Source: Phycisphaerales bacterium
GTDB lineage: Bacteria > Planctomycetota > Phycisphaerae > Phycisphaerales > UBA1924
DNA: 64,000 nt
Assembly (NCBI GenBank): GCA_028289195.1
Contig: JANQQR010000008.1
Coordinates: 1 to 64,000, forward strand
Direction of reading: 5' to 3'
Shown one piece after another: positions 44,941 to 53,599 of the stretch. The translations under genes and the position numbers were made by a program. Position 1 is the stretch's first letter. Each line of letters starts with the position of its first letter. Under the pieces are notes generated by a model, which searched no databases, was not told the DNA's origin, and saw nothing but the letters and a program-made list of their open reading frames with translations.

Positions 44941-45546
44941 ATGGGCGGAGCGCTCATAGCCCTGATCGTTCTCGGCGTCGTCGGCTTTGCCTTGATCGCC
45001 TACGCGATCGGCGTCTACAACAAGCTCGTCACGCTGAAGAACCGCTTCCAGAACGCCTTCAGCCAGATCGAGGTGCAGCTCAAGCGGCGCCACGACCTCA
45101 TCCCGAACCTCGTCGAGACCGCCAAGGGGTACATGGCCCACGAGTCCGAGACGCTCGAGGCCGTCATCGCGGCTCGCAATCAGGCGGTCAGCGGGCTCGA
45201 CGCAGCGTCGTCCAAGCCGGGCGATCCCCAGGCGATGCAGCAGCTCGCCGGCGCTGAGGGACAGCTCGGCGGGTCGCTCGGACGTCTGTTCGCGGTGATG
45301 GAGGCCTACCCCGACCTGAAGGCCAACCAGAACATGATGCAGCTCTCGGAAGAGCTCACGAGCACCGAGAACAAGGTCGCGTTCTCCCGCCAGGCCTACA
45401 ACGACAGCGTCACGGCCTACAACACGTTCCGCCAGACCTTCCCCCCTGTCATCATCGCCTCGATCCTCGGCCACTCCGCCGACGCCGCGCTGCTCGAATA
45501 CGCCGATCGCGAAGAGATGCAGGAAGCCCCGAAGGTGTCGTTCTGA
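44941..45546 (+). CDS. LemA family protein
   Basis: A 201-aa protein with one N-terminal helix (IALIVLGVVGFALIAYAIGVY) and the LemA helical bundle: YNKLVTLKNRFQNAFSQIEV, QLKRRHDLIPNLVETAKGYM and AYNDSVTAYNTFRQTFP. A very strong AAAGGAGGT sits 6-7 nt before ATG 44941. The upstream gap (44853-44940) has several small inverted repeats, including CCGCAC/GTGCGG at 44901-44917. The gene is followed after 38 nt by an M48 protease, the usual lemA partner; the family is linked to envelope stress but its biochemistry is not settled. Confidence 0.93.
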   Translation: MGGALIALIVLGVVGFALIAYAIGVYNKLVTLKNRFQNAFSQIEVQLKRRHDLIPNLVETAKGYMAHESETLEAVIAARNQAVSGLDAASSKPGDPQAMQQLAGAEGQLGGSLGRLFAVMEAYPDLKANQNMMQLSEELTSTENKVAFSRQAYNDSVTAYNTFRQTFPPVIIASILGHSADAALLEYADREEMQEAPKVSF

Positions 45547-45584
45547 TCGCGCCCCGCTTGCAGCGGTCGAGCTGAGGTGGCGTG

Positions 45585-47585
45585 ATGGCGATGGACTTCT
45601 TCGAGCATCAGGACCGCGCCCGGCGCCAGACCGGGCGCCTCGTCCTGCTCTTTGCGCTGTCGGTGATCGCGACGATCGTGTCGCTGCACGTCCTGATCGG
45701 GCTCGTGCTCGCTGGCTCGGGGACGCTGCAGGAAGAGGGAGCCGGTGCCAGCACACAGGGTGTCGGCGCGTTTCTACTGGATTGGCGTTTGTTGCTCGGT
45801 GTCGGTGGGGTCACGATCCTGATCGTCGGGGGCGGCAGTCTCTTCAAGCTGAGCCAGCTCTCCGCCGGCGGCAAGGTCGTCGCTGAGCAGGTCGGCGGCA
45901 GGCCGATCTCTCCCGACACCCGGGACCCCGACGAGCGCAAGATCCTCAACGTCGTCGAGGAGATGTCGATCGCCTCCGGCGTGCCCATGCCGCCGGTCTA
46001 CATCATGAACGACGAGCCGGGGATCAACGCGTTCGCCGCCGGCTTCAAGCCCGAGGACGCTGTGATCGGTGTGACTCGGGGCTGTGTGCAGCAGCTGTCG
46101 CGGGACGAACTGCAGGGCGTGATGGCCCACGAGTTCAGCCACATTCTCAACGGTGACATGCGCCTGAATCTGCGTCTGATGGGTGTGCTCCACGGCATCA
46201 TCCTCATCTCGCTCCTCGGGAACATGGTGATGCGCATGATGTGGTACTCCGGAGCGGGGTACCACTCGTCGCGCAACAGCAAGGACAGCGGCGGGGGGCG
46301 CTTCGCGATCCTGGCGATCGGCCTGATCATGATGCTGGTCGGCTACATCGGCTGGTTCTTCGGCACCTGGATCAAATCCGCGGTCAGCCGCCAGCGCGAG
46401 TTCCTCGCCGACGCATCCGCCGTGCAGTTCACCAGGAACCCCGGCGGCATCTCCGGCGCGCTCAAGCGGATCCTCGGTCACGCCGATCGCTCCCGGGTCA
46501 AACACCCCAAGGCCGCCGAGGCCAGCCACATGTTCTTCGGCCAGGGGATGGTGTCGATGTTCGCCACGCATCCGCCGCTGCCGGTCCGGATCCGGCGCAT
46601 CGAGCCCTCGTGGGACGGGTCGTTCCCGCAGGGGGAAACCGGCGCCGAGCGGTTTGATCGCAAGGCCCGCGACAAGCGAGAAGAGCGCATGAAGCGCGAG
46701 GACGTCTTCCGGGGCGTGCTCGGCGGGGCAGTTGTGGCGGGGGCGATGGAACCCGGCGCCCCGCCCCGCAGCGCGATCGGATCCATCGGCTCGATCGACC
46801 AAGCCCACCTCGGCTATGCGCAAGAGCTCTTGGGAGGCGTCGCGGAACCGCTGCGCCTCGCGGCGCGAGACCCCTACGGAGCCCGCGCGCTCGTGCACGC
46901 ACTCCTGCTGGATTCTGACGAGGCTGTCCGCGCCAAGCAGATCGCCCGACTGGATTCGCACGCCGACAGGGGCGTGGCCGATCTGACGCGAAAGCTCGCG
47001 GGGTTCACGCCTTCGCTTGACCAGCGAGCACGCCTGCCTCTGCTCGACATCGCCATCGGAACGCTCCGCTCGCTGACCCCCGAGCAGTACAAGACGTTCA
47101 AGGAGAACCTCACGGCCCTCGTAGCCGCCGACCAGAGGATCGAGCTCTTTGAGTGGATCCTGGGACGGATCCTGGAGCACCATCTGGATCAGGCCTTCAA
47201 CGAGCGCCCGCGCCCGAAGATCCGGTACTACTCCCTCGCCAAGCTCGGCGGCCCGTGCTCGGTGGTGCTCTCGACGCTTGCCCGCGTCGGCCACTCGGAC
47301 CGCGCGACAGCGCAAGGCGCCGTCGCGGCCGGGGCCGCTCACCTGGGCATCGACGGAGTCTCGCTGCTGCCGAGCAACAAGAGCGGGCTCGATGATCTCG
47401 ACCGAGCCCTCGACACGCTCGCCAGCGTGGCGCCCAAGGCGCAACGCCCCCTGGTCGAAGCGTGCGCGATCTGCGTCGCGCACGACCGGGAAGTCGGTGT
47501 CCGGGAAGCCGAATTGCTCAGAGCGATCGCCGATAGCCTCGGCATCCCGGTGCCGCCCGTGGTGCCCGGCCAGCCTCTGCTGTGA
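45585..47585 (+). CDS. M48 family membrane metalloprotease (HtpX-like) with long C-terminal domain
   Basis: A 666-aa membrane protease. Two N-terminal helices (about 20-45, 65-88) precede the M48 domain, with the zinc motif HEFSH at 182-186 (MAHEFSHILNGD) and the third ligand Glu in RQREFLADASAVQF. Further helices lie between them (ILAIGLIMMLVGYIGWFFG). After about residue 360 comes some 300 residues without membrane spans, not part of HtpX and not recognised. ATG 45585 has GAGGTGG just upstream; ATG 45591 is possible. Pairs with lemA. Probable role is quality control of membrane proteins. Confidence 0.88.
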   Translation: MAMDFFEHQDRARRQTGRLVLLFALSVIATIVSLHVLIGLVLAGSGTLQEEGAGASTQGVGAFLLDWRLLLGVGGVTILIVGGGSLFKLSQLSAGGKVVAEQVGGRPISPDTRDPDERKILNVVEEMSIASGVPMPPVYIMNDEPGINAFAAGFKPEDAVIGVTRGCVQQLSRDELQGVMAHEFSHILNGDMRLNLRLMGVLHGIILISLLGNMVMRMMWYSGAGYHSSRNSKDSGGGRFAILAIGLIMMLVGYIGWFFGTWIKSAVSRQREFLADASAVQFTRNPGGISGALKRILGHADRSRVKHPKAAEASHMFFGQGMVSMFATHPPLPVRIRRIEPSWDGSFPQGETGAERFDRKARDKREERMKREDVFRGVLGGAVVAGAMEPGAPPRSAIGSIGSIDQAHLGYAQELLGGVAEPLRLAARDPYGARALVHALLLDSDEAVRAKQIARLDSHADRGVADLTRKLAGFTPSLDQRARLPLLDIAIGTLRSLTPEQYKTFKENLTALVAADQRIELFEWILGRILEHHLDQAFNERPRPKIRYYSLAKLGGPCSVVLSTLARVGHSDRATAQGAVAAGAAHLGIDGVSLLPSNKSGLDDLDRALDTLASVAPKAQRPLVEACAICVAHDREVGVREAELLRAIADSLGIPVPPVVPGQPLL

Positions 47586-47640
47586 GTCGCCCGGATTGAC
47601 TCGCCACGATCCGTCGCTAGTCTTGTGGCTCGCGGCAGGC

Positions 47641-47670
47641 CGCCGCAGCCAGGCGGCGGTGACGCCGCCC
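47641..47670 (+). promoter_or_regulatory. Mutually exclusive GC hairpins ahead of infA
   Basis: CCGCCGC (47641-47647) can pair with GCGGCGG (47654-47660); the same right arm, read as GGCGGCG (47653-47659), can instead pair with CGCCGCC (47664-47670) around a GTGA loop. The two stems share bases and cannot form together. They lie 20 nt before the infA start, outside its ribosome-binding GGAG. It could be a switch in the leader or just the end of the M48 transcript; no T-run follows. Confidence 0.35.
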
Positions 47671-47689
47671 CCCTCAGAATCGGAGCCGT

Positions 47690-47917
47690 ATGGCGAAGCA
47701 GGACGACAAATTCTCCATCGATGGCGTCGTGATCGATGCCCTGCCCAACGCGATGTTCAAGGTCGAACTCGCGAACGAGCAGAAGACCCAGATCCTTGCC
47801 TACGTCTCCGGAAAGATGCGCAAGCACTACATCAGGATCCTTCCCGGTGATTCGGTCACCGTGGAGCTGAGCCCCTACGACCTGACGAAGGGCCGGATCA
47901 CCTATCGCGGCAAGTAG
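47690..47917 (+). CDS. infA: Translation initiation factor IF-1
   Basis: Binds the ribosomal A-site during initiation. The protein is 75 aa, a single OB fold with the family motifs [36 protein letters not shown] and [22 protein letters not shown] precedes ATG 47690 by 5 nt. It is a single gene here, not within a ribosomal-protein cluster, and convergent with egtD. Confidence 0.97.
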   Translation: MAKQDDKFSIDGVVIDALPNAMFKVELANEQKTQILAYVSGKMRKHYIRILPGDSVTVELSPYDLTKGRITYRGK

Positions 47918-47938
47918 CCCGCGATCGGCTCGGGCGGA

Positions 47939-48910
47939 TCAAGCCCGGTCCAGCAGCAGCACCCCGTACCATCCCCGCTCATCGGTCCACGCCTCGCGGA
48001 GGTTCCACGAGCACGCGCGGGCGATCTCGGCGAATGCCTCAATCGTGAATTTGTGCGAGTACTCGGTCAGGATCAGTTCGCCGGCGTCGAGCGCGAACTC
48101 GTCGGCGCCGATCCGAACCGTCTGGTCGTTCTTCGATCGCACGAACATCTCGACGCGCTGGCATTCGGTGTCGTATCGGGCGTGATACTCGAACGAATCG
48201 GGATTGATGTCGGCGCCCAGTTCGTCCCGGACCCTGGCGAGCAGGTTCATGTTGAAGCTGGCGGTGACGCCCCGCGAATCGTCGTACGCCGGCAGGACGA
48301 TCGAGGGATCCTTCTGGAGATCGATGCCGACCAGCATCTCGGCGCCCTCGCCGGCGGTCTCGGCGAGGCTGGCGAGGACCTCGTCGCGGAACTCGGGGGA
48401 GAAGTTCCCGATGGTTGAACCCGGGAAGAACATGAGGCGGCGTTGCGCGGGCGTCGCGGAGTCCGGCAGATCCAGCGTGGCGGTGAAATCGGCCGCGACC
48501 GGGAGGATCTCGAGGTCGGGAAATTCGGCCGCCAGGCTCTCGGCTTCCTGAGCCAGGTGCTCGCCGGAAATGTCGATCGGGATGAACGCGACCGGCTCCT
48601 CGAGGAGCTTGAGCAGTTGACGGATCTTCACGACGCTGCCGGCTCCGGGCTCGATCACAACCGGCCTCGGTCCGATCGCTGCCGCGATCTCCTCGTGGTA
48701 CGTGTCGATGATCGCGGCTTCCGTGCGCGTCAGGTAGTACTCGGGCAGCTCGCATATCGCGTCGAAGATCTCCGAGCCCTTCTTGTCGTAGAGGTATTCC
48801 GTGGGCAGACGCCTCGGCTGCTCCGAAAGCGCCGCGACGACGTCGGCGCGGAATTTCTCGTCAGACGGGGAGTCGTCCTGGACCTCCAACTGCGGTTTGG
48901 ATTGAGGCAC
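47939..48910 (-). CDS. egtD: L-histidine N-alpha-methyltransferase (ergothioneine biosynthesis)
   Basis: SAM-dependent enzyme that trimethylates histidine to hercynine, the first step to ergothioneine. The protein is 323 aa, the family length. Motifs include PTEYLYDKKGSEIFDAICEL, the SAM site VVIEPGAGSVVKIRQLL, FPGSTIGNFSP and the C-terminal YSHKFTIEAFAEIA. GTG 48910 abuts the egtB stop (48911) and has GAGGAG further upstream, so egtB-egtD are one transcript. Confidence 0.94.
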   Translation of the reverse strand: MPQSKPQLEVQDDSPSDEKFRADVVAALSEQPRRLPTEYLYDKKGSEIFDAICELPEYYLTRTEAAIIDTYHEEIAAAIGPRPVVIEPGAGSVVKIRQLLKLLEEPVAFIPIDISGEHLAQEAESLAAEFPDLEILPVAADFTATLDLPDSATPAQRRLMFFPGSTIGNFSPEFRDEVLASLAETAGEGAEMLVGIDLQKDPSIVLPAYDDSRGVTASFNMNLLARVRDELGADINPDSFEYHARYDTECQRVEMFVRSKNDQTVRIGADEFALDAGELILTEYSHKFTIEAFAEIARACSWNLREAWTDERGWYGVLLLDRA

Positions 48911-50170
48911 TTAGCTGACGCTCCTCGCAAGGCGAATACCCGCGAACTGCCACCTCGCAGCTGGATGGAAAAAATTGCGATAGGTCCGCCGGATGTGCGA
49001 GCCGGGGGTCGCGCAGGACCCTCCCCGGAGCACGAACTGGCTGGACATGAACTTGCCGTTGTACTCGCTGAGCGCGCCCGAGGGTGGCTCGTACCCGGGG
49101 TAGGGCCGGTACTGAGACCCGGTCCATTCCCAGGCGTTGCCGAACATCTGCCGGAGCGGTGCGTCTGCTCGAGCGTCGCCGGAGGCCTGGGGGTGCAACG
49201 CGCCGGATTCGAGGAAGACACCCTCATTGGGCGTGTCCCGAGATGCCGTCTCCCACTCTTCCTCGGTAGGCAGGCGCGCGCCACGCCATCTGGCGTACGC
49301 GTCGGCCTCGAAGAACGAGACATGCGTGACCGGCTGCGCAAGGTCGATATCGCGCACGCCGCGCAGGGTGTACTGGCGACCCTTGTCGATATCCATCCAG
49401 CCTTCCTGGACGGCCCAGTACATCGGGGCCCGCAGCTTCTGCTGCGTGACGAACGTCCAGCCCTCGTCGAGCCAGAGCTCGGGGCGGTCGTACCCGCTGT
49501 CCTCGATGAACTCGATGTACTCGCCGCAGGTCACCAGGCGATCGGCGATCTCGAAGGGCTCGATGAACACCCGGTGCCGGGGTGACTCGTTGTCGTATGC
49601 GAAGCCTGCGTCCCGCGCATGCCCGATCTCGCGCATGCCCTCTCCGAATCGGCGCCAGTTCCACGCGGCGCCGGGATCGACCGGATCCGGGTCCGGCCCG
49701 TCGCTGTAGACCGGAAGCAGGGGACTCTTTGAGAGCAGGTGCTTGATGTCGGTCAGCAAGAGCTCCTGATGCTGCTGCTCGTGGTGCAGACCGATCTCCA
49801 CGATCGAATTCGCGTCGGCGTCGAGATCGCCGCGATGAAGGAGCGTCCGCATGCGCTCGTCGACATTGCACCGATAGGCCAGCACCTCGTCGTACGACGG
49901 GCGTGTCAGCATCCCGCGATCGGGTCGCGGTTGTCGCTTGCCGACGGCGTTGTAATACGAGTTGAAGAGGTACGCGAACGCGTCGTCGAACGGCTTGAAT
50001 CCCCGTTCGGCATGCGCGAGCACGAACTGCTCGAAGAACCACGTCGTGTGGCCCAGATGCCACTTCGCGGGGCTGGCGTCGGGCATCGACTGCACAACGC
50101 AATCTTCAGGACTCAGCGGAGCGACGAGTCTCAGCGACCGCTCCCGCACGTCGTCAAACACCGACGCCAT
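48911..50170 (-). CDS. egtB: Ergothioneine synthase EgtB (iron-dependent sulfoxide synthase)
   Basis: Non-haem iron enzyme that forms the C-S bond between hercynine and a thiol. The protein is 419 aa: N-terminal DinB-like domain with the iron motif HEQQHQE (Hx3HxE) and a partner His in WHLGHTTWFFEQF, then a C-terminal FGE-sulfatase-type domain ending VLRGGSCATPGSHIRRTYRN and RWQFAGIRLAR. ATG 50170 starts MASVFDD; longer in-frame starts add an alien segment. Without egtA or egtC in the window the thiol donor may be free cysteine, as in two-gene ergothioneine systems. Confidence 0.93.
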   Translation of the reverse strand: MASVFDDVRERSLRLVAPLSPEDCVVQSMPDASPAKWHLGHTTWFFEQFVLAHAERGFKPFDDAFAYLFNSYYNAVGKRQPRPDRGMLTRPSYDEVLAYRCNVDERMRTLLHRGDLDADANSIVEIGLHHEQQHQELLLTDIKHLLSKSPLLPVYSDGPDPDPVDPGAAWNWRRFGEGMREIGHARDAGFAYDNESPRHRVFIEPFEIADRLVTCGEYIEFIEDSGYDRPELWLDEGWTFVTQQKLRAPMYWAVQEGWMDIDKGRQYTLRGVRDIDLAQPVTHVSFFEADAYARWRGARLPTEEEWETASRDTPNEGVFLESGALHPQASGDARADAPLRQMFGNAWEWTGSQYRPYPGYEPPSGALSEYNGKFMSSQFVLRGGSCATPGSHIRRTYRNFFHPAARWQFAGIRLARSVS

Positions 50171-50349
50171 CACCGACTCGCCGGATGGCTGAGCGTGGAG
50201 GCGCGTGCCCGCGGGGCATTGCGAGGGGAGCATGGAAGCCGCCTTCTGGGCGAGCATCGGCGTGTGCGACCCCGAAAGATCGCGCGAACTGCGTTGCCGA
50301 AGTATACCAACCGTGCACAGTCTCTGCGTCGAGTTGTACGATACGACGC

Positions 50350-52257
50350 ATGCTCAGATGGATAGCGCTGATCATCGCACTGTCACTCGTCCCGGGCGCC
50401 GCCGCGCAAGACACAGGAGCGCAAGCGCCGCCCGAGACTGAGCAGCAAACTGCTCCGCCGGAACCCGTCATCGACAGCAGGTTCGACAGCCCCCGGGCTG
50501 CGATGTTCACGTTCCTTGAAGCTGCGCAGTCGCTGGCCGGCCAGCGCTCGTCCGCGGCCCGCAGAGAACAGGCCCGCGAGGAACTGGTGCGGGTCCTGGG
50601 CTTGACGGGCGCTCAGTTCGACACCGCGCGCGATTCTGCCGCGTATCTGATCGAGATCCTCAATCGGCTCGGCGAGGTTCGCCCGGAGCAACTCCCTGAC
50701 GCGGGCGAAGTCGACGCGAGCGGCGCATCGATCTTCAGCTACTTCCCGCTGGAAGCAAGGTCCATCGCGCCCCAGCGCAGGGTCAACGAGCGGCGGGCGC
50801 GGAACCTCTTCCCGGACGGGCGCATCGAACTGGAGAGGCAGGCCAGCGGCGAGTGGCGCTTCTCTGACGCCACGGTCGCCGACCTCGAGGAGTTCCGAGA
50901 CGCCGTCAAGGAACTCCCCAGTGTTTTCAGCGAAGGCGTGGACACCTCACGTCTCAGCGCGTCGCTGTGGCTCGAGTCGTTCATGCCCGAGCCGCTCGTC
51001 AGCGGGCGGTTCCTCGGCGTCAAGTACTGGAAATGGACCGGCCTCCTGCTGCTCATCTTCGTCGGTGTGCTCTTGGACTTCCTTGTCCGGGCGATCCTGC
51101 GGGGTGTCGTGCACACGGCGGCCCGCAAACGCGGGCGCACCGTCGACGCCAAAACCGTCGCGCGAGCGGTCCGCCCGTTCGGCATGCTGTTCGGCGCCGG
51201 CGTTGTTGTCGTCGGGCTGCACATGCTCGGGCTCCCCGAACTGGGCATGACGATCCTGCTCGTGGCGGCACGCGTCATCGTCACCTTCGCGGCGATCCTC
51301 GCGGCGTACCGCGTCACCGACCTGTTCGCCTCGATCGTCGAGAGCAAGGCCAGCCTGACCAAGACCCGCATCGACGATCTCCTTATCCCGCTGGTCCGCA
51401 AGACGGTCAAGATCTTCATCGCAGCGATCGGCGTCGTCTGGCTCGCCGACGCCCTCTCGATCGACGTGCTGCCGCTGATCACCGGCCTCGGCATCGGCGG
51501 CCTGGCGGTCGCCTTCGCGGCCAAGGACACCATCGAGAACTTCTTCGGCTCCGTCTCGGTCATCCTCGACCGCCCCTTCGACGTCGGAGACTGGATCGTC
51601 GTGGGGGACGTCGAGGGCACAGTCGAGGAACTCGGGTTCCGCTCAACGCGCATCCGGACCTTCTACAACTCGCTCGTCACGGTCCCCAACGCGTCGCTCG
51701 TCCGTGCGAACGTCGACAACTACGGGCGGCGCAAGTACCGGCGCCTGCGCACGCACCTGTCGATCGCCTACAACACGCCGCCCGACACCATCGAGGCGTT
51801 CTGCGAAGGCATCCGCGAGCTGATCCGTCAGCATCCCTACACCCGCAAGGACTACTACCAGGTCTGGCTGCACCAGATGGGCGCCGCCAGCCTGGATGTG
51901 CTGCTGTACGTGTTCCACGAGGTGCCCGACTGGCAGACAGAGCTGCGCGAACGCCAGCGACTGCTGCTCGACATCATGCGCCTCGCAGAACGCATGGGCA
52001 TCGAATTCGCGTTCCCCACGCAAACGCTCTACCTGAGACAGGAAGAGTGGGCCAACCCCGACGCGCCGGAGGAACTCGAGCGGGAGTCCAAGGCGCTCCA
52101 GACCGGTCGGATCGTCGCCAAGCAGATCGTGCGAGGCAAGGAGTGGCGTGCCGAAGCGCCGGGGCGGTACGAGTTCCGCGGGGCCGAATCCGTCGACGAC
52201 GAGCACGCCGACGACGGGGAGGGCTCGGCCATCGACGACCGGACGGCGGGCGCCTGA
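50350..52257 (+). CDS. MscS family mechanosensitive channel
   Basis: A 635-aa channel protein. Signal peptide 1-19 ([17 protein letters not shown]), a periplasmic domain to about 225, then helices near 230-250, 280-310, 320-335 and 360-385. The last is the pore helix, with [20 protein letters not shown], followed by the beta-domain ([35 protein letters not shown]) and a cytoplasmic alpha/beta domain. ATG 50350 starts the signal peptide. Opens under hypo-osmotic shock to release solutes. It is divergent from egtB with 179 nt between. Confidence 0.92.
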   Translation: MLRWIALIIALSLVPGAAAQDTGAQAPPETEQQTAPPEPVIDSRFDSPRAAMFTFLEAAQSLAGQRSSAARREQAREELVRVLGLTGAQFDTARDSAAYLIEILNRLGEVRPEQLPDAGEVDASGASIFSYFPLEARSIAPQRRVNERRARNLFPDGRIELERQASGEWRFSDATVADLEEFRDAVKELPSVFSEGVDTSRLSASLWLESFMPEPLVSGRFLGVKYWKWTGLLLLIFVGVLLDFLVRAILRGVVHTAARKRGRTVDAKTVARAVRPFGMLFGAGVVVVGLHMLGLPELGMTILLVAARVIVTFAAILAAYRVTDLFASIVESKASLTKTRIDDLLIPLVRKTVKIFIAAIGVVWLADALSIDVLPLITGLGIGGLAVAFAAKDTIENFFGSVSVILDRPFDVGDWIVVGDVEGTVEELGFRSTRIRTFYNSLVTVPNASLVRANVDNYGRRKYRRLRTHLSIAYNTPPDTIEAFCEGIRELIRQHPYTRKDYYQVWLHQMGAASLDVLLYVFHEVPDWQTELRERQRLLLDIMRLAERMGIEFAFPTQTLYLRQEEWANPDAPEELERESKALQTGRIVAKQIVRGKEWRAEAPGRYEFRGAESVDDEHADDGEGSAIDDRTAGA

Positions 52258-52258
52258 C

Positions 52259-53599
52259 GTGGCGCATCGGACCCTCATCCGGGGCGCCACGTGCGTGATG
52301 CCCGATGAGACGGTGCGCGCCAACGTGGTGATCGAGGGCGATCGCATCGCGAGCGTGGACGCCCCCGATTCCGCCCGCGCCGACGAGATCATTGATGCGA
52401 GCGGGCTCGTGCTCATGCCCGGTGTCATCGACAGCCACGTCCATTTCCGCGACCCGGGGCTCACACACAAGGAAGACCTGCACACGGGATCGATGGCCGC
52501 CGCGAAGGGAGGAGTGACGACCTTCTTCGAGATGCCCAACACCAATCCGGCTACAACCACGGCCGAGCTGTTGCACCAGAAGCTCGACCTGGCCGCCTCC
52601 AAGTCGGTGGTGAACTACGGCTTCTATATCGCAGCGACGGCGGGCAATCTCGCCGAGATGCAGAAGGCCGAACGCACGCCGGGGATCAAGATCTTCATCG
52701 GCTCAAGCACCGGCGATCTGCTCGTGGACGGGCAGGACGATCTCGAACGGATATTTGCAGAGACGACGCTCCCCATCTGCGCCCACTGCGAGGACGAGAG
52801 CACGGTTCGCGCCAACGCTGCATCCATCAGCGGGGGCAGCGCGTACCCGGACCATTCCCGGATCCGAAACGAGGAAGCCGCGGTCATCTGCGTCCGTCGC
52901 TCGATGGACCTCGCCCGGCGCCACCGTCACCGATTCCACGTCCTGCATGTGTCTACGGGAGCGGAGTGCGAACTCCTGAAAGACCACGCCGATGTCGTGA
53001 CAGGCGAGGCCTGCCCGCACCACCTGTTCTTCTCGACCGACGACTACGACCGGCTGGGCTCTCGCGTGCAGATGAACCCCGCCGTCAAGCCCCCGGGCAA
53101 CCCCGAGGCGCTCTGGACCGCGCTCCAACAGGGCGTGCTGAAGATGGTGGTCACCGATCACGCTCCGCACACGCTCGGGGAGAAGGCAGCCCCGTACCCA
53201 AAGTCACCCTCCGGCCTTCCAGCGGTGGAGAACTCGCTCGCGCTGATGCTCGATCAGGTCTCCAGAGGCCGGTGCTCGCTGGAGCAAGTCGTCCGCTGGA
53301 TGTGCGAGACGCCAGCGCTCGTCTGGGACATCGTCGGCAAGGGCAGGATCGAGGAAGGGTTCGACGCCGATCTCGTCCTTGTCGATCTCGGGAAGACACT
53401 CACGGTGCGCGATGAGGAGCAGGTCACCAAGTGCCGGTGGAGCCCGTGGCACGGGCAATCCCTGACAGGCTGGCCGGTCCGCACGATTGTGATGGGCCAG
53501 ACCGTCTTTCACGACGGCCGCATCGACGAAGCCGTGCGCGGCACCGAAGCCCGCTTCGATCACGCACGCGGCGGGTACTGGGCCAGCGCGAGCGCCTAG
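52259..53599 (+). CDS. Dihydroorotase with complete metal site
   Basis: Cyclises N-carbamoyl aspartate to dihydroorotate. The protein is 446 aa from GTG 52259. The binuclear metal site is complete: His60 and His62 in [10 protein letters not shown], the probable carboxylated Lys144 in [32 protein letters not shown] and Asp300 in TDHAPH. It is only 1 nt after the mscS stop. This fits the catalytic partner to the altered dihydroorotase of the pyr operon at 12.9-14.3 kb. A related hydantoinase or allantoinase activity is less likely given FRDPG and the GSSTG motif. Confidence 0.88.
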   Translation: MAHRTLIRGATCVMPDETVRANVVIEGDRIASVDAPDSARADEIIDASGLVLMPGVIDSHVHFRDPGLTHKEDLHTGSMAAAKGGVTTFFEMPNTNPATTTAELLHQKLDLAASKSVVNYGFYIAATAGNLAEMQKAERTPGIKIFIGSSTGDLLVDGQDDLERIFAETTLPICAHCEDESTVRANAASISGGSAYPDHSRIRNEEAAVICVRRSMDLARRHRHRFHVLHVSTGAECELLKDHADVVTGEACPHHLFFSTDDYDRLGSRVQMNPAVKPPGNPEALWTALQQGVLKMVVTDHAPHTLGEKAAPYPKSPSGLPAVENSLALMLDQVSRGRCSLEQVVRWMCETPALVWDIVGKGRIEEGFDADLVLVDLGKTLTVRDEEQVTKCRWSPWHGQSLTGWPVRTIVMGQTVFHDGRIDEAVRGTEARFDHARGGYWASASA

